This document shows positions 25,301 to 35,639 of a stretch of DNA of 41,370 nucleotides, in pieces (the stretch's first letter is position 1; each line of letters opens with the position of its first letter). A model generated the notes under the pieces. The model was not told where the DNA came from. It searched no databases and worked only from the letters and a program-made list of their open reading frames with translations. The DNA lies in the NCBI GenBank assembly GCA_902555055.1, contig CACDQN010000001.1:231535-272904 (forward strand), in the 5' to 3' direction. Made by a program: the position numbers and the translations under genes. Source of the DNA: an uncultured Candidatus Actinomarina sp. (GTDB lineage Bacteria > Actinomycetota > Acidimicrobiia > Actinomarinales > Actinomarinaceae).

Positions 25301-26257
25301 GTTGAGGTTGGTGAAGCAGTTGGTATTATCTCAGCGCAATCAATCGGAGAGCCTGGTACTCAGCTTACAATGAGAACTTTTCACACTGGAGGAGTAGTAG
25401 GATTAGACATTACATCTGGTCTGCCAAGAATTGTTGAGCTTTTTGAAGCAAGAACCCCTAAAGGTAAGGCTGTTCTTTCTCCAATTAATGGAAAGGTCAA
25501 ATCAATTGAAGTTACTCCTGAAGGTAATAGAACTATTTTAATTAATAACGAAAAAGAAGAAGTTGAGTTACTAGTTTTGAGACGACAAACTCTCTTAATT
25601 AATCAAGGAGATGCATTAGAAGCAGGACAGTCGCTAACTACCGGTCCAAAAGATCCTAAAGAAGTTTTACAAATAAATGGAGTAAGAACTTGTCAAGAAT
25701 ACCTTGTTGATGAAGTCCAAAAGACTTACAGAGATCAGGGAGTTGAGGTTCATGACAAACATGTTGAGATGATAGTTCGTCAAATGTTGAGAAGAGTAAG
25801 GATTGTTAAATCTAATGATTCTGAATTCTTGCCAAACGAATTAGCTGATACAACACAATTTAGAAAGACTAATCAAGAGTTAGTCAAAGACGGTAAAGTA
25901 CCTGCTGAAGGACGACCTGAGCTTATGGGTATCACAAAAGCTAGCCTTGCAACAGATTCATGGTTATCAGCAGCATCTTTCCAAGAAACAACAAGAGTGC
26001 TCACAGAAGCTGCTATGAAGAGAAGTAGTGACTCCTTGAGTGGTTTAAAAGAAAACGTAATTATTGGTACATTAATTCCAGCAGGTACTGGTTCAAATGC
26101 ATATCAATCATTTACACCTTCTTTGCCAGATGCTCCTGAGGTTTCGGAATTAGGATTTATGACACCATCCTCAGAAGAGTCTGATGATGATGCTTTGCCA
26201 AATCCTGCGCAATGGTTAGCTATGTTAGGTGAAGAAAAAGAGGATGAAGACGAATAA
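22343..26257 (+). CDS. rpoC: DNA-directed RNA polymerase subunit beta-prime, second zinc site lost
   Basis: RpoC contains the catalytic centre, [12 protein letters not shown] (531-542), with the Mg-binding D533, D535 and D537. The N-terminal zinc site is intact: C58, C60, C73 and C76. Residues about 141-230 hold the charged coiled-coil insert typical of Actinobacteria, ending [20 protein letters not shown]. The second zinc site is not conserved. The expected first cysteine falls in [14 protein letters not shown] (about 881-893) and is absent. The region that should read as three clustered cysteines is [18 protein letters not shown] (961-978), with only C976 left. The flanking [20 protein letters not shown] is fully normal, so this is not a frameshift. 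The length is 1304 residues. Confidence 0.96.
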   Translation: MEKIFDELSISLATSDQMRSWSFGEVKKPETINYRTLKPEKDGLFDERIFGPTKDWECSCGRYKRIRYRGINCERCGVEVTRREVRRERMGHIELAAPVTHIWYFKGVPSRLGYFLDMSPKELEKVIYFAAYLVVSIDSKKRTKDLAELDEAVVAEVEIVNEDFEEWEQKRIKQMDTEIKAMENAKIPEPEIQIRKKEVEKEIKQKKAKSDAEIKVIEEAFSTLKTLKPKTLIENDTLWREMIDKYDEYFTGGMGAEAVRELVQLVDLKAEMEKLESDLESKSAQRRQRAIQRMKVIKPFADGKNPPEAMILEVIPVIPPELRPMVQLDGGRFATSDLNDLYRRLINRNNRLKKLIELGAPEIIISNEKRMLQESVDALFDNGRRGRAVAGAGGRGLKSLSDMLKGKQGRFRQNLLGKRVDYSARSVIVVGPHLELQQCGLPKMMALELFKPFVMKRLVELGLAQNIKSAKRMVERSRAQVWDVLAEVIEEHPVLLNRAPTLHRLGIQAFEPILVEGKAIQVHPLVCEAFNADFDGDQMAVHVPLSAEAQAEARVLMLSTNNVLSPASGNPIVSPSQDMVIGLYYITECHKELDTAKLNFVDFNEAQIAYENGHIELQTPINVRVGELAGDPEIHSELYGRFSELLTEEPVDGSKLIQTTLGRLHFNSILPPNFPFIQASVRKPQMKKIIAEAIERYNKAELRVFLDSMKSVGFTFGAKAGLSVAMTDVKTPPSKNQILEKYEGEAEKVEKQFNADVITENERKQKIIEIWNEATEEVQEAMKLELEAEEFNPVDMMVKSGARGNMMQVRQLAGMRGLVANPKGDIIERPIKSNFREGMSVLEYFISTHGARKGLADTALRTADSGYLTRRLVDVAAGIVVKELGDENIDWRGTKKKVKIDGKVSRYLHSTLYGRVLSEDIKVDKKLVQLDNGQKLTKGTYIDAEVLDAIGKSGVDDVHVLTPFNSLNPESMDPLCYGFSLATGKPVEVGEAVGIISAQSIGEPGTQLTMRTFHTGGVVGLDITSGLPRIVELFEARTPKGKAVLSPINGKVKSIEVTPEGNRTILINNEKEEVELLVLRRQTLLINQGDALEAGQSLTTGPKDPKEVLQINGVRTCQEYLVDEVQKTYRDQGVEVHDKHVEMIVRQMLRRVRIVKSNDSEFLPNELADTTQFRKTNQELVKDGKVPAEGRPELMGITKASLATDSWLSAASFQETTRVLTEAAMKRSSDSLSGLKENVIIGTLIPAGTGSNAYQSFTPSLPDAPEVSELGFMTPSSEESDDDALPNPAQWLAMLGEEKEDEDE

Positions 26258-26275
26258 AAACTTATAAATAATAGG

Positions 26276-26304
26276 TTGTTGTAACTTTAAATTCGTCATA
26301 TACT
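26276..26304 (+). promoter_or_regulatory. Promoter of the str operon (rpsL-rpsG-fusA-tuf)
   Basis: TTGTTG (26276-26281) and TATACT (26299-26304) are 17 bases apart in the 92-base gap after rpoC. Transcription would start near 26311, about 40 bases before rpsL. I find no hairpin terminator after rpoC, so read-through from rpoBC is also likely. Confidence 0.6.
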
Positions 26305-26349
26305 TCTTTTTCGGTAAGCCAAAAATTAAATTTATTGATTGGATAAATT

Positions 26350-26718
26350 ATGCCCACTATACAACAGTTGGTAAGAAAAGGACGAAAGTCTAAAGTGTCA
26401 AAAGAAAAGACACCTGGACTTAAAGGATCTCCTCAAAGAAGAGGCGTATGTACTCGCGTATATACGGTCACGCCTAAAAAGCCTAACTCTGCCTTAAGAA
26501 AAGTTTGTAGGGTAAGGCTATCCACAGGAACAGAAGTTACTGCATACATTCCTGGTGAAGGTCACAATTTACAAGAACACTCAATCGTTTTAGTAAGAGG
26601 GGGACGAGTAAAAGACCTTCCTGGTGTTAGGTATAAAGTGATTAGGGGAGCTCTCGACACCTCTGGGGTTACCGATAGAAAACAAGCTAGGTCAAGATAC
26701 GGAAGTAAAAAAGGTTAA
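26350..26718 (+). CDS. rpsL: Small ribosomal subunit protein uS12
   Basis: uS12 lies at the decoding centre and is the classic streptomycin-resistance target. The 122-residue protein has [14 protein letters not shown] at the N-terminus. [20 protein letters not shown] has the lysine of the PKKPNSA motif in its wild-type state. [20 protein letters not shown] is the second conserved block. On these visible positions it looks streptomycin-sensitive. It begins the str operon; rpsG follows after 3 bases. Confidence 0.97.
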   Translation: MPTIQQLVRKGRKSKVSKEKTPGLKGSPQRRGVCTRVYTVTPKKPNSALRKVCRVRLSTGTEVTAYIPGEGHNLQEHSIVLVRGGRVKDLPGVRYKVIRGALDTSGVTDRKQARSRYGSKKG

Positions 26719-26721
26719 ATC

Positions 26722-27189
26722 ATGAGAAGGGGACCATCTTTAAAACGAAAAGCAGAGCCAGACCCTATTTATAACAGCGTTTTAGTTTCACAGATAATTA
26801 ACCAAGTTCTCTTAGATGGAAAAAAAGATTTGGCAAGCGGTATTGTTTATAGTGCCCTTGAATTAGTAGAAAAACAATCAGGTTCTGATCCAATAAATGT
26901 ATTAAAAGATGCATTCGAAAATATAAAACCTCAAATTGAAACAAAATCTAGACGTGTTGGTGGTACTAATTATCAAGTACCAATGGAAGTTCCTTATCGA
27001 AGAAGTACAACTCTTGCAATCAGATGGTTAGTTGGTTCATCTAGAAAAAGAGGAGAGAAAACAATGTCCGAAAGACTTGGAAGAGAAATTTTGGATGCAA
27101 GTAATAAAACAGGAGCTTCTGTCAAAAAAAGAGAAGATGTCCATAAAATGGCAGAGTCAAATAGAGCTTTCGCTCATTACAGGTGGTAA
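26722..27189 (+). CDS. rpsG: Small ribosomal subunit protein uS7
   Basis: uS7 nucleates assembly of the 30S head and contacts tRNA in the E site. The 155-residue protein shows [20 protein letters not shown] at the N-terminus and [20 protein letters not shown] in the middle. It ends [14 protein letters not shown], the usual bacterial ending. The ATG follows the rpsL stop by 3 bases, and fusA follows 3 bases after its stop. Confidence 0.97.
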   Translation: MRRGPSLKRKAEPDPIYNSVLVSQIINQVLLDGKKDLASGIVYSALELVEKQSGSDPINVLKDAFENIKPQIETKSRRVGGTNYQVPMEVPYRRSTTLAIRWLVGSSRKRGEKTMSERLGREILDASNKTGASVKKREDVHKMAESNRAFAHYRW

Positions 27190-27192
27190 ATA

Positions 27193-29280
27193 ATGTCTAG
27201 AGAAGTTGAACTTTTAAATTTAAGAAATATTGGAATAATGGCTCATATTGATGCTGGTAAAACTACGCTAACTGAACGTATTCTCTATTACACAGGTAAA
27301 ACTTATAAAATTGGTGAAGTTCATGACGGCGCTGCTGTTATGGACTGGATGGAGCAAGAACAAGAACGTGGAATAACAATTACATCAGCTGCTACAACCT
27401 GTTCTTGGAATAAGCACACAATTAATATTATTGATACACCTGGACACGTTGATTTTACAGTTGAAGTTGAGAGATCTCTTAGGGTTCTAGATGGGGCTGT
27501 AGCTGTATTTGATGGAGTAGCAGGTGTAGAGCCTCAATCTGAAACTGTATGGAGGCAAGCTGATAAATATAATGTTCCAAGAATCTGTTTTGTTAATAAA
27601 CTAGATAGAACAGGTGCAGATTTTGATTTTGATGTCCAGTCTATTATTGACAGACTTGAAGCTAAGCCAGCTGTTTTACATATTCCAATCGGAGCAGAAG
27701 CAGATTTTAAAGGTGTTATTGATCTTGTAGATATGAAAGCTCACACATGGTCAAAAGATGATGGTTCAGAGTGGGATATTTCAGAGATTCCTGAAGATAA
27801 ATTAGAAGAAGCACAACTAAAACGACAAGAACTTTTAGATGTTGTAGCTGAAGCAGATGATGATGTTCTTGAGAAATATTTTTCAGAAGAAGAACTCACA
27901 ACAGATGATATAAAGAAAGCTATCAGAAAAGGAACTCTTGATGGATTATTTGTTCCTGTATTAGCAGGTAGTGCTTTTAAAAATAAAGGTGTACAGTTAC
28001 TGCTTGACGCAGTTGTTGACTACTTGCCATCTCCTCTTGATATAGAAGAAGTAAAAGGTTTTAAACCAGGAGACGAAGAGAATGAACTTACACGAGAACA
28101 TAGTGATGACGACCCATTTTCCGCACTAGCTTTTAAAGTAGTTAGTGACCCTCATGTCGGTAAGCTTACATATTTTAGAGTATATTCTGGAACACTCAAC
28201 AAGGGTGATAAAGTTACAAATACCACAACTGGTAAAGAAGAGAGACTTGGTCGTATTTTAAGAATGCATTCCAACTCTAGAGAAGATATTGATTTTATTT
28301 GCGCAGGAGATATTGTTGCAGGAGTAGGTCTTAAAAATGCTAAGACAGGTGATACACTGTCTGCTTCATCAGACTTAATACAGTTAGAATCTATGACATT
28401 TCCTGAACCAGTTATTTCTGTGGCTATTGAACCAAAATCTAAAGCTGATGAAGAAAAGCTTTCTGAAGGCTTGCAAAAATTAGCAGAAGAAGATCCAACA
28501 TTTAGAGTACAGTCTGATGAAGAAACTGGTCAAACAATTATCTCAGGAATGGGAGAGTTACATTTAGATATTCTTGTTGACAGGCTAAAACGAGAATTTA
28601 AAGTTGAAGCAAATATTGGAAAACCTCAGGTTGCTTATAGAGAAGCTCTTAAAAAGAAAACAGATGTTGAAGCAAAATATATTCGCCAGAGTGGTGGTAG
28701 AGGACAGTATGGCCATGTAGTTATGGAGTTCGAACCAATTGAAGACGGCTATGAGTTTGTTGACTTAATTAAGAGTGGAAGAATTCCTAAAGAATACATA
28801 CCATCAGTAAATGCTGGAGTAGAAGCTGCTATGGAAACTGGAGTTCTTGCTGGATATCCATTAGTTAATGTTAGAGCAACATTGAAAGATGGAACCTACC
28901 ATGATGTTGACTCTTCTGAGATGGCGTTCAAAATTGCTGGGTCGATGGCTCTTAAAGATGGTGCAAAAAAAGCTGGAGTAAAACTTCTTGAACCAGTTAT
29001 GACAGTTGAGGTGGTAACACCAGAAGATTTTATGGGAGATGTTGTCGGAGATCTATCCTCAAGACGAGGAAAGATAGCTGAAATGGAGCAAAGAGGATCT
29101 GCAAAGGTCGTTAATGCTAAAGTACCGTTATCAGAAATGTTTGGGTATGCAACTGATTTGCGTTCTCGAACACAAGGCCGTGCAACATTTACGATGCAGT
29201 TTGACAGTTATGAAGCTGTACCAGACTCCATAACAAAAGAAATAACTGCGAGTATTCGTGGAGTAGAGGTTGAAGTCTAA
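27193..29280 (+). CDS. fusA: Elongation factor G
   Basis: EF-G drives ribosomal translocation by GTP hydrolysis. The G domain motifs are AHIDAGKT (17-24), DTPGH (81-85) and NKLD (135-138); [10 protein letters not shown] is the switch I region. Domain IV carries [20 protein letters not shown]. The C-terminus has [20 protein letters not shown]. At 695 residues it has the normal five-domain length. It is the third gene of the str operon, 3 bases after rpsG and 40 before tuf. Confidence 0.97.
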   Translation: MSREVELLNLRNIGIMAHIDAGKTTLTERILYYTGKTYKIGEVHDGAAVMDWMEQEQERGITITSAATTCSWNKHTINIIDTPGHVDFTVEVERSLRVLDGAVAVFDGVAGVEPQSETVWRQADKYNVPRICFVNKLDRTGADFDFDVQSIIDRLEAKPAVLHIPIGAEADFKGVIDLVDMKAHTWSKDDGSEWDISEIPEDKLEEAQLKRQELLDVVAEADDDVLEKYFSEEELTTDDIKKAIRKGTLDGLFVPVLAGSAFKNKGVQLLLDAVVDYLPSPLDIEEVKGFKPGDEENELTREHSDDDPFSALAFKVVSDPHVGKLTYFRVYSGTLNKGDKVTNTTTGKEERLGRILRMHSNSREDIDFICAGDIVAGVGLKNAKTGDTLSASSDLIQLESMTFPEPVISVAIEPKSKADEEKLSEGLQKLAEEDPTFRVQSDEETGQTIISGMGELHLDILVDRLKREFKVEANIGKPQVAYREALKKKTDVEAKYIRQSGGRGQYGHVVMEFEPIEDGYEFVDLIKSGRIPKEYIPSVNAGVEAAMETGVLAGYPLVNVRATLKDGTYHDVDSSEMAFKIAGSMALKDGAKKAGVKLLEPVMTVEVVTPEDFMGDVVGDLSSRRGKIAEMEQRGSAKVVNAKVPLSEMFGYATDLRSRTQGRATFTMQFDSYEAVPDSITKEITASIRGVEVEV

Positions 29281-29320
29281 ATCTTGATTGATTTAGATTT
29301 TAAATAAAAGGAGAAAAAAA

Positions 29321-30505
29321 ATGTCAAAAGAAAAATTTGACCGAAGCAAGCCTCATGTGAACATCGGTACAATGGGACACATTGACCATGGTAAAACCAC
29401 ATTGACGGCCGCTATAACAAAAGTCTTAGCAGAGAATGAAGGTGGAGAAGCTACAGCTTTTGAAGATATTGATAAAGCACCTGAAGAAAGAGAAAGAGGA
29501 ATCACAATTCAGATTGCTCACGTAGAGTATGAGACACCTAACAGACATTATGCTCACGTTGATATGCCTGGTCACGCTGATTATGTTAAAAACATGATTA
29601 CTGGTGCTGCACAGGTTGACGGAGCAATTTTAGTAGTATCTGCTGCTGATGGCCCAATGCCTCAAACTAGAGAGCATGTGCTTCTAGCTAGGCAGGTTGG
29701 AGTTCCAGCTATAGCTGTCTTTCTTAACAAAGTAGACCAGGTAGACGACGATGAGTTGTTAGACCTTGTTGAAATGGAAGTAAGAGAATTACTAAATGAA
29801 TACGATTTCCCAGGTGATGATGTTCCTGTTGTCAAAGGTTCTGCTTTAGCAGCGCTTGAAGGCAAAGAGGATGGAGTTAAAGCTGTTCTTGAATTAATGG
29901 AAAATGTTGATAGCTACATCGAGGAACCTACAAGAATTGTTGACAAACCATTTCTTATGCCAGTTGAGGACGTATTTTCTATCACAGGTAGAGGTACTGT
30001 TGTAACAGGTAGAATTGAACAAGGAATTGTAAATGTCAATGATGAAGTTGAAATCGTTGGAATTAGAGAAACATCAAAATCAGTTTGTACTGGTGTTGAA
30101 ATGTTTAGAAAGCTACTTGATGAAGGTAGAGCTGGTGATAATGTCGGACTTCTTTTAAGAGGTGTAGACAAAGAAGATGTTGAAAGAGGTCAAGTAATTT
30201 CTGAACCTGGTTCAATAACACCACATACTAAATTTGAGGCTGAAGTTTATGTTTTAACTAAAGAAGAAGGTGGAAGACACAACCCATTCTTTAAAGGATA
30301 TAGACCACAATTTTATTTCAGAACAACTGACGTAACAGGTGAAGTGCACTTGGCAGAAGGTACTGAAATGGTTATGCCTGGAGATAACGTTCCAATTACA
30401 GTTGAATTAATTTCCCCAATTGCTATGGAAGAGGGAGTTAAATTTGCTATCAGAGAAGGTGGTAGAACTGTTGGGGCAGGACAAGTAACTAAAGTTATAG
30501 AGTAA
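29321..30505 (+). CDS. tuf: Elongation factor Tu
   Basis: EF-Tu delivers aminoacyl-tRNA to the ribosome. GTP-binding motifs are GHIDHGKT (19-26), DMPGH (81-85) and NKVD (136-139). In most bacteria the second and third motifs read DCPGH and NKCD; here the cysteines are replaced by M82 and V138. This leaves few cysteines in the protein. The C-terminus [20 protein letters not shown] is standard. AAGGAG stands 7 bases before the ATG. The gene is followed at once by a strong hairpin terminator. Confidence 0.97.
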   Translation: MSKEKFDRSKPHVNIGTMGHIDHGKTTLTAAITKVLAENEGGEATAFEDIDKAPEERERGITIQIAHVEYETPNRHYAHVDMPGHADYVKNMITGAAQVDGAILVVSAADGPMPQTREHVLLARQVGVPAIAVFLNKVDQVDDDELLDLVEMEVRELLNEYDFPGDDVPVVKGSALAALEGKEDGVKAVLELMENVDSYIEEPTRIVDKPFLMPVEDVFSITGRGTVVTGRIEQGIVNVNDEVEIVGIRETSKSVCTGVEMFRKLLDEGRAGDNVGLLLRGVDKEDVERGQVISEPGSITPHTKFEAEVYVLTKEEGGRHNPFFKGYRPQFYFRTTDVTGEVHLAEGTEMVMPGDNVPITVELISPIAMEEGVKFAIREGGRTVGAGQVTKVIE

Positions 30506-30513
30506 TAAAAATT

Positions 30514-30548
30514 AACCGGGAGTAGACTTTATACTCCCGGTTTTTTTT
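30514..30548 (+). terminator. Intrinsic terminator between tuf and rpsJ
   Basis: AACCGGGAGTA (30514-30524) pairs perfectly with TACTCCCGGTT (30532-30542) around a 7-base loop, followed by eight T (30541-30548). It is the strongest terminator in the window. It lies 9 bases before the rpsJ ATG, so it leaves no room for a separate downstream promoter and may act as an attenuator for the S10 operon. Confidence 0.92.
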
Positions 30549-30557
30549 GAGGAAAAA

Positions 30558-30869
30558 ATGGCAAAACAACAGCAAATAAGAATAAAGCTCAAAGCTTACG
30601 ACAACTATGTTGTAGATGAGTCTGCGCGTAAAATTGCTGAAACAGTGTTAAAAACACAAGCAAAAGTTAAAGGTCCCGTGCCTCTTCCTACTCAAATACA
30701 TAGATACTGTGTTATAAGATCTCCTCACGTAGATAAAAAATCTCGAGAACATTTTGAAATGAGAATTCATAAAAGACTTATTGACATTGTCGAACCAACT
30801 CCAAAGACAGTTGATTCTTTAATGAGATTAGACCTACCTGCAGGCGTTGAGGTTGAGATTAAGTTATGA
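30558..30869 (+). CDS. rpsJ: Small ribosomal subunit protein uS10
   Basis: uS10 is part of the 30S head and, as NusE, of transcription antitermination complexes. The 103-residue protein has [20 protein letters not shown], then [20 protein letters not shown] and [25 protein letters not shown] (30549-30553) precedes the ATG. It is the first gene of the S10 operon and begins just after the terminator hairpin. The stop overlaps the rplC start by 4 bases. Confidence 0.97.
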   Translation: MAKQQQIRIKLKAYDNYVVDESARKIAETVLKTQAKVKGPVPLPTQIHRYCVIRSPHVDKKSREHFEMRIHKRLIDIVEPTPKTVDSLMRLDLPAGVEVEIKL

Positions 30870-31498
30870 ATACGTTAATTGCCAAAAAAATAGGTATGAC
30901 TCAAATCTTTGATGAAGACTCAAATGCTCTCGGTGTTACTGTTTTAGATGTATCAGACTGTAGAGTTGTTCAAGTTAAAAATAGTCAAAAAGATGGATAC
31001 GACGCAGTTCAGTTGACTATTGGATCAAAAAAGAAATTATCTAAGCCACTTGAAAGCCATTACAAAAAATATAAAGTAGATCCAGGAGAAATACTTTTTG
31101 AAGTAAGAGTAAATGAAGATACAGATTTGAATCCTGGTCAAAAAATAAATGTAAAAGATTTTTTTGAAATAGGTCAAAAAGTTGATATAACTGGAATTTC
31201 TAAAGGAAAAGGATTTGCAGGCGTAATGAAAAGACATAATTTTTCTGGTCAAAAAGCCAGTCACGGTGTACATAAAGTTCATAGAGCTGGTGGATCAATA
31301 GGTAATGCATCTTATCCAGGTCATGTTTTCAAAGGTCAAAAAATGGCTGGGCGAATGGGTAATCAAAAAAGTACCATTCAATCTGTTACGATTGTCGGTT
31401 TAGATGAAGAGCAAAACTATCTTTTAGTTAATGGTTCAGTACCCGGAAATAAGGGTAATATCGTTCAAGTCCAAAGCGCTGTGAAGGTAACAAAATGA
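30866..31498 (+). CDS. rplC: Large ribosomal subunit protein uL3
   Basis: uL3 is an early assembly protein whose loop reaches toward the peptidyl-transferase centre. The 210-residue protein has [20 protein letters not shown] at the N-terminus, [20 protein letters not shown] in the middle, and [18 protein letters not shown] in the loop region. It overlaps rpsJ and rplD by 4 bases each, which suggests coupled translation through the early S10 operon. Confidence 0.97.
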   Translation: MNTLIAKKIGMTQIFDEDSNALGVTVLDVSDCRVVQVKNSQKDGYDAVQLTIGSKKKLSKPLESHYKKYKVDPGEILFEVRVNEDTDLNPGQKINVKDFFEIGQKVDITGISKGKGFAGVMKRHNFSGQKASHGVHKVHRAGGSIGNASYPGHVFKGQKMAGRMGNQKSTIQSVTIVGLDEEQNYLLVNGSVPGNKGNIVQVQSAVKVTK

Positions 31499-32118
31499 CT
31501 GTAAAAATTGACACAATTAACATATCAGATAATAAAGTAACAAAAAAACAATATAAGTTTGAACCTATTGAAGAAATTAATCTTGGGTTACTTCACCAAG
31601 TAGTAAAAGGAAGTAGAACTAATTTTAGAAATAATACTGCTTCTGTAAAAACACGTGCACAAGTATCTGGAACTGGTGCAAAGCCTTGGGCACAAAAAGG
31701 AACTGGTAGAGCGAGACAGGGTTCTCTGAGGTCACCACAGTTTATAGGTGGTGGTATTGCTCATGGACCAGGAACAAGAGTTTATAGAGATAGAACACCA
31801 AAAAAAATGAAAAAGAAGGCACTGAACATGGCAATATCTCAAAGGCTATCTGAAGCATCAGTGTTTGTTCTAAGTGGAAAAGATTTTGAAACTCCATCTA
31901 CAAAACAAGCTGTTGGATCTCTTCAGGAACTTAAAATTGAAAGAGGCTTTACATTTGTTTATTCAGATAACGATGAAAACTTATATAAATCATTTAAAAA
32001 TATTAAAAACTCAAGGCTTGTATCTGTTAAAAAGTTAGCAGCAATAGATGTTATTTCTACAGACGACACAATATTTTCTGATAATGCTATTTCAGCATTT
32101 TTGGGAGATGAATCATGA
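31495..32118 (+). CDS. rplD: Large ribosomal subunit protein uL4
   Basis: uL4 lines the polypeptide exit tunnel and in E. coli controls its own operon by attenuation in the S10 leader. The 207-residue protein has the tunnel loop KTRAQVSGTGAKPWAQKGTG followed by RARQGSLRSPQFIGGG, and KKMKKKALNMAISQRLSEAS. The C-terminal part is more diverged. If L4 regulates here, the tuf-rpsJ hairpin is the obvious target; this is inference only. Confidence 0.96.
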   Translation: MTVKIDTINISDNKVTKKQYKFEPIEEINLGLLHQVVKGSRTNFRNNTASVKTRAQVSGTGAKPWAQKGTGRARQGSLRSPQFIGGGIAHGPGTRVYRDRTPKKMKKKALNMAISQRLSEASVFVLSGKDFETPSTKQAVGSLQELKIERGFTFVYSDNDENLYKSFKNIKNSRLVSVKKLAAIDVISTDDTIFSDNAISAFLGDES

Positions 32119-32402
32119 AGTATTTAGAGGACGTACTCCTTGCACCTGTTATTTCTGAAAAATCTTATGATAGAATTTCAGAATCAAATTCGTACACTTT
32201 TTTTGTTGATCCAAAAACCGATAAGCCTCAAATTAAGAAAGCTGTAGAGCAAATGTTTGGTGTAAGCGTATTAAGAGTTAACACAATGTATCGAAAAGGT
32301 AAGAAAAAGCGTTTTGGGTACATCTATGGTCAACAAAGTACTAAAAAAATTGCAATTGTTACACTCCCAGAGGGTGAAACTATAGAAGCATTTGGAGTAT
32401 AG
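32115..32402 (+). CDS. rplW: Large ribosomal subunit protein uL23
   Basis: uL23 sits at the tunnel exit and docks trigger factor and SRP. The 95-residue protein has [40 protein letters not shown] and [17 protein letters not shown]. All are usual blocks of the family. It overlaps rplD by 4 bases, and rplB follows 2 bases after its stop. Confidence 0.96.
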   Translation: MKYLEDVLLAPVISEKSYDRISESNSYTFFVDPKTDKPQIKKAVEQMFGVSVLRVNTMYRKGKKKRFGYIYGQQSTKKIAIVTLPEGETIEAFGV

Positions 32403-32404
32403 GT

Positions 32405-33238
32405 ATGGGTTCTAAAAAAATAAGACCAGTAACACCGGGTATGAGAGGTCAGGTTTCAACTGACTTTAAAGATATTACTAAAAAGAAACCTGAAAAATCC
32501 TTATTGCAATCAAAAAAATCTTCTGGTGGCAGAAATAATAAAGGCAGAATTACCTCTAGACACAGAGGCGGTGGCCACAAACAAAAATACAGAATTATAG
32601 ATTTTAAAAGAGTTAAAGATGGAATCCCTGCTCGAGTTGCAGGTATAGAGTATGACCCTAATAGAAATGCTAGAATTGCCCTGCTTCATTATAAAGATGG
32701 TGAAAAAGCTTATATCATTGCACCTGATGGAATTAGTGTTGATGCAATAATTGAGTCAGGATCAAAAGCAGATATAAAAGATGGGAATTGTCTACCTTTA
32801 AGAAACATACCGGCTGGTACCTTTGTTCATGCTGTTGAACTTCGACCAGGTGGAGGAGCAAAAATGGCAAGATCAGCTGGTTCCTCAGTTCAATTAATGA
32901 GTAAAGAGGGTGAGTCAGCTTTACTTAGACTTCCTTCGGGAGAAATGAGAACTGTATCTATGGACTGTAGGGCAACAGTCGGAACTGTTGGTAACTCTGA
33001 AGCTGAGCTTACAAAATTAGGCAAGGCAGGACGAAGTAGATGGAAAGGCGTTAGGCCTCAAACGAGAGGTGTTGCAATGAACCCAGTAGATCACCCACTT
33101 GGTGGTGGAGAAGGTAAATCATCAGGAGGTAGAGTACCTGTAAGTCCTTGGGGAAAACCTGAGAAAAAAACTCGAAACAAGAAAAAGTACAGTAATAAAT
33201 CAATTGTCAGAGGACGATCTCAAAAAGGTAGAAATTAA
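32405..33238 (+). CDS. rplB: Large ribosomal subunit protein uL2
   Basis: uL2 supports the peptidyl-transferase region and subunit joining. The 277-residue protein has [20 protein letters not shown] and [18 protein letters not shown]. The first histidine of the usual DHPHGGGEG motif is kept; the second is leucine, as I recall in some other phyla. [11 protein letters not shown] follows, with V where H is common. Otherwise length and blocks are standard. It is followed after 2 bases by rpsS. Confidence 0.96.
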   Translation: MGSKKIRPVTPGMRGQVSTDFKDITKKKPEKSLLQSKKSSGGRNNKGRITSRHRGGGHKQKYRIIDFKRVKDGIPARVAGIEYDPNRNARIALLHYKDGEKAYIIAPDGISVDAIIESGSKADIKDGNCLPLRNIPAGTFVHAVELRPGGGAKMARSAGSSVQLMSKEGESALLRLPSGEMRTVSMDCRATVGTVGNSEAELTKLGKAGRSRWKGVRPQTRGVAMNPVDHPLGGGEGKSSGGRVPVSPWGKPEKKTRNKKKYSNKSIVRGRSQKGRN

Positions 33239-33240
33239 AT

Positions 33241-33504
33241 ATGGCTAGAAGTTTAAGAAAAGGACCATTTGTTGATGAGCATCTTTTGAAGAAGGTCGAA
33301 GATGCACAAAACACAGGTAATAAAAGTGTTATCAAAACGTGGAGCAGAAGATCAACAATTGTTCCTGAGATGGTTGGTTTGACTATTGCAGTACATAACG
33401 GAAGACAACATTTACCTGTTTTTATAACTGAAGCAATGGTTGGTCACAAATTAGGAGAGTTTTCTCCAACTAGAACATTTAGAGGACATCCGGGACAAAA
33501 CTAA
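33241..33504 (+). CDS. rpsS: Small ribosomal subunit protein uS19
   Basis: uS19 lies in the 30S head near the A-site tRNA and intersubunit bridges. The 87-residue protein begins [20 protein letters not shown] and has [20 protein letters not shown], followed by [17 protein letters not shown]. This is a complete normal copy. Its stop shares one base with the rplV start. Confidence 0.97.
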   Translation: MARSLRKGPFVDEHLLKKVEDAQNTGNKSVIKTWSRRSTIVPEMVGLTIAVHNGRQHLPVFITEAMVGHKLGEFSPTRTFRGHPGQN

Positions 33505-33851
33505 TGGAAAATACAACAGTTAAAGCACAAGGAAAATATATTCGTCAATCACCATACAAGATGAGATTAGTACTCAACTTGATAAGAGGTTTAGAAGTAC
33601 AAGACGCACTCAATGTCTTAACATTCACAAAAAGAAAAGCTGCTACAGAAATAAAGCAGGTCTTAGAGAGTGCTTTAGCTAATGCAGAAGCTAACTATAA
33701 TTTAAATCCTTCAGATTTATATATTTCAAAAGCTATTGCAAATGAAGGCCCAACTCTTAAAAGATTTAGACCAAGAGCAAGAGGTAGAGCTGGAAGAATT
33801 AATAAAAGAACATCGCATTTGTTGATAGAGTTAGAAAGCGTAGGTGAATAA
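33504..33851 (+). CDS. rplV: Large ribosomal subunit protein uL22
   Basis: uL22 lines the exit tunnel through a long beta-hairpin. The 115-residue protein has [20 protein letters not shown], then [20 protein letters not shown], and the hairpin region [20 protein letters not shown]. No insertion or loss in the hairpin tip is apparent. The start and stop each overlap a neighbour by one base. Confidence 0.97.
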   Translation: MENTTVKAQGKYIRQSPYKMRLVLNLIRGLEVQDALNVLTFTKRKAATEIKQVLESALANAEANYNLNPSDLYISKAIANEGPTLKRFRPRARGRAGRINKRTSHLLIELESVGE

Positions 33852-34750
33852 TGGGTCAAAAAACACATCCTTATGCATTCAGAATTGGAATTGTAAATGA
33901 CTGGAAGTCACGTTGGTTTAATGGAAAAGATTACAAGGACTTAGTCAACCAAGATTATCAAATTAGAAAGTTTTTAACAAAAGAGCTACCTAAAGCAGCT
34001 GTATCACGAGTAGATATTGAAAGAAGAGATAAAGGTGGAACTTTAACTGTAGATATCCACACTGCTAGACCAGGAGTAGTTATCGGAAGAAAAGGTGTTG
34101 AAGCCGATAGATTAAGAAAAGGTATTGAAAAACTTTCAAAGCAACCAGTAAAACTTAACATTATCGAAATTCGTGAAGCTGAATTAGATGCACAACTTTT
34201 ATCAAGAGGAATAGCAGATCAATTGGAAAACAGAGTAGCTTTTAGAAGGGCTATGAAAAGGGCAGTTACGGCTGCATTAAAAGCTGGTGCGGAAGGCGTT
34301 AGAGTTGAGTGTTCTGGACGATTAGGCGGTGCAGAAATGGGTCGTAGAGAATGGTACAGAGAAGGAAGAGTACCTCTCCATACCTTAAGAGCTGATATTG
34401 ATTTTGGACGAGCTACAGCTCATACAACAGTTGGTGCAATTGGAGTTAAAGTATGGGTTTATAAAGGTGATGTAGTTGGTTCTAATAAACTAAGACAAGA
34501 AAAAATTTCAGCCGAAGCTAATTTAGCAAGTGGTGGACCTGCAGCGGGTAGGGTAAAGTCTGTTAAGTCAAGAGCAGAGGCAGCTGTTGGAGAACAGAAA
34601 AAATCAAAAATTCTTGAAGCTGGTGGTGGTAAGAAAGCCAGTGACGAAAAAAGTTCAAATATCGTTGAAGCTGGTGGCGGCAAAAAAATTACAAAAGAAG
34701 TAGCCCAAGCAGATTTTGAAGAAGAAAAATCAATATTGGAAGAAGAATAA
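33851..34750 (+). CDS. rpsC: Small ribosomal subunit protein uS3 with repeat-bearing C-terminal tail
   Basis: uS3 forms part of the mRNA entry site of the 30S subunit. The KH domain is clear: [40 protein letters not shown] and [15 protein letters not shown] follow. The conserved part ends near residue 215. After it comes a charged, low-complexity tail of about 80 residues, giving 299 in all, against 233 in E. coli. The tail holds two copies of a nine-residue unit, ILEAGGGKK (254-262) and IVEAGGGKK (271-279), and ends in an acidic [11 protein letters not shown]. Tailed S3 proteins occur in Actinobacteria; this repeated unit I do not recognise. Confidence 0.95.
   Translation: MGQKTHPYAFRIGIVNDWKSRWFNGKDYKDLVNQDYQIRKFLTKELPKAAVSRVDIERRDKGGTLTVDIHTARPGVVIGRKGVEADRLRKGIEKLSKQPVKLNIIEIREAELDAQLLSRGIADQLENRVAFRRAMKRAVTAALKAGAEGVRVECSGRLGGAEMGRREWYREGRVPLHTLRADIDFGRATAHTTVGAIGVKVWVYKGDVVGSNKLRQEKISAEANLASGGPAAGRVKSVKSRAEAAVGEQKKSKILEAGGGKKASDEKSSNIVEAGGGKKITKEVAQADFEEEKSILEEE
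34610..34687 (+). repeat. Two-copy in-frame repeat in the rpsC 3' end
   Basis: Two 27-base units (34610-34636 and 34661-34687) encode ILEAGGGKK and IVEAGGGKK, with a period of 51 bases. They differ at a few, mostly silent, positions, so the duplication is not brand new. The spacer between them is lysine- and serine-rich. Confidence 0.8.
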
Positions 34751-34753
34751 ATT

Positions 34754-35167
34754 ATGTTAATGCCTAAAAAAACAAAATTTAGAAAATCACATAGAGGCAG
34801 AAGAAAAGGCAACTCTAAAGGCGGTAATGTTGTTACTTTTGGAGATTATGGTATTCAAGCCGTTGAAACTTCATATGTAACTGGAAGACAAATTGAGGCT
34901 GCAAGAATAACTATTACAAGAACTATGAAACGTGGTGGTAAAGTATGGATTAATATTTTTCCACACAAACCAGTAACTCAAAAACCTGCTGAAGTAAGAA
35001 TGGGTTCAGGTAAAGGTAATGTTGAGTATTATGTTGCAGTTGTGAAACCCGGAAGAATAATTTTTGAAATTTCAGGTGTACCTGAAGATGTTGCTAGAGA
35101 AGCTATTAGAAAAGCTGGACACAAATTGCCAATGAAAACTAAGTTTGTGAAAAGGGATACCTTATGA
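34754..35167 (+). CDS. rplP: Large ribosomal subunit protein uL16
   Basis: uL16 helps to position A-site tRNA in the large subunit. The 137-residue protein begins [20 protein letters not shown], the usual family start, which supports ATG 34754 over the internal ATG at 34760. [20 protein letters not shown] and [20 protein letters not shown] are standard blocks. It overlaps rpmC by 4 bases. Confidence 0.97.
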   Translation: MLMPKKTKFRKSHRGRRKGNSKGGNVVTFGDYGIQAVETSYVTGRQIEAARITITRTMKRGGKVWINIFPHKPVTQKPAEVRMGSGKGNVEYYVAVVKPGRIIFEISGVPEDVAREAIRKAGHKLPMKTKFVKRDTL

Positions 35168-35373
35168 GCGTTAATGATTTAAGAGAATTATCAATTAGTG
35201 AATTACAAAACAAAATAATTGATTTAAAGAAAGAACTTATGGACTCAAGATTCTCATTGGCCACAAGCCAATTGGAAGATACATCTGTTTTTAAAAAAAT
35301 TAAAAAAGAAATTGCACAGGCTAATACCGTTTTAACTGAAAAAATTAATAAAGAAAGTATTGAGGAAGTGTAA
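35164..35373 (+). CDS. rpmC: Large ribosomal subunit protein uL29
   Basis: uL29 is a small helical protein at the tunnel exit next to uL23. The 69-residue sequence, [20 protein letters not shown] followed by [20 protein letters not shown], predicts the usual pair of long helices. The ATG overlaps the rplP stop by 4 bases, and rpsQ follows after 2 bases. Confidence 0.94.
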   Translation: MSVNDLRELSISELQNKIIDLKKELMDSRFSLATSQLEDTSVFKKIKKEIAQANTVLTEKINKESIEEV

Positions 35374-35375
35374 TT

Positions 35376-35639
35376 ATGACTGATTCAAATAGAACATTTA
35401 GGAAAACAAGAACAGGAATAGTTACTTCTGATTCAAGAGAAAAAACAGTAACTGTATCTATAGAAATTCAATTTCCGCATCCTAAGTATAAAAAAATTGT
35501 TAAGAAAACTAGAAAACTACACGCTCACGATGAGAGTTTTGAAGCAAAAGTGGGAGATACCGTAAAAATTATGGAAACAAAGCCTTATTCAAAGACAAAA
35601 AAATGGCGTGTTACAGAGATTGTTGAGAGAGCTAGATGA
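35376..35639 (+). CDS. rpsQ: Small ribosomal subunit protein uS17
   Basis: uS17 is a primary 16S rRNA binder with an OB fold. The 87-residue protein has [20 protein letters not shown] and [19 protein letters not shown], then [20 protein letters not shown]. All are conserved. It ends with an ATGA overlap with rplN. Confidence 0.96.
   Translation: MTDSNRTFRKTRTGIVTSDSREKTVTVSIEIQFPHPKYKKIVKKTRKLHAHDESFEAKVGDTVKIMETKPYSKTKKWRVTEIVERAR

Noticed and set aside
34459-34812. A minus-strand open frame of 117 codons across the rpsC end
   Set aside because: It is antisense to the repetitive S3 tail, which produces Pro/Phe/Ser-rich shadow sequence. There is no family resemblance.
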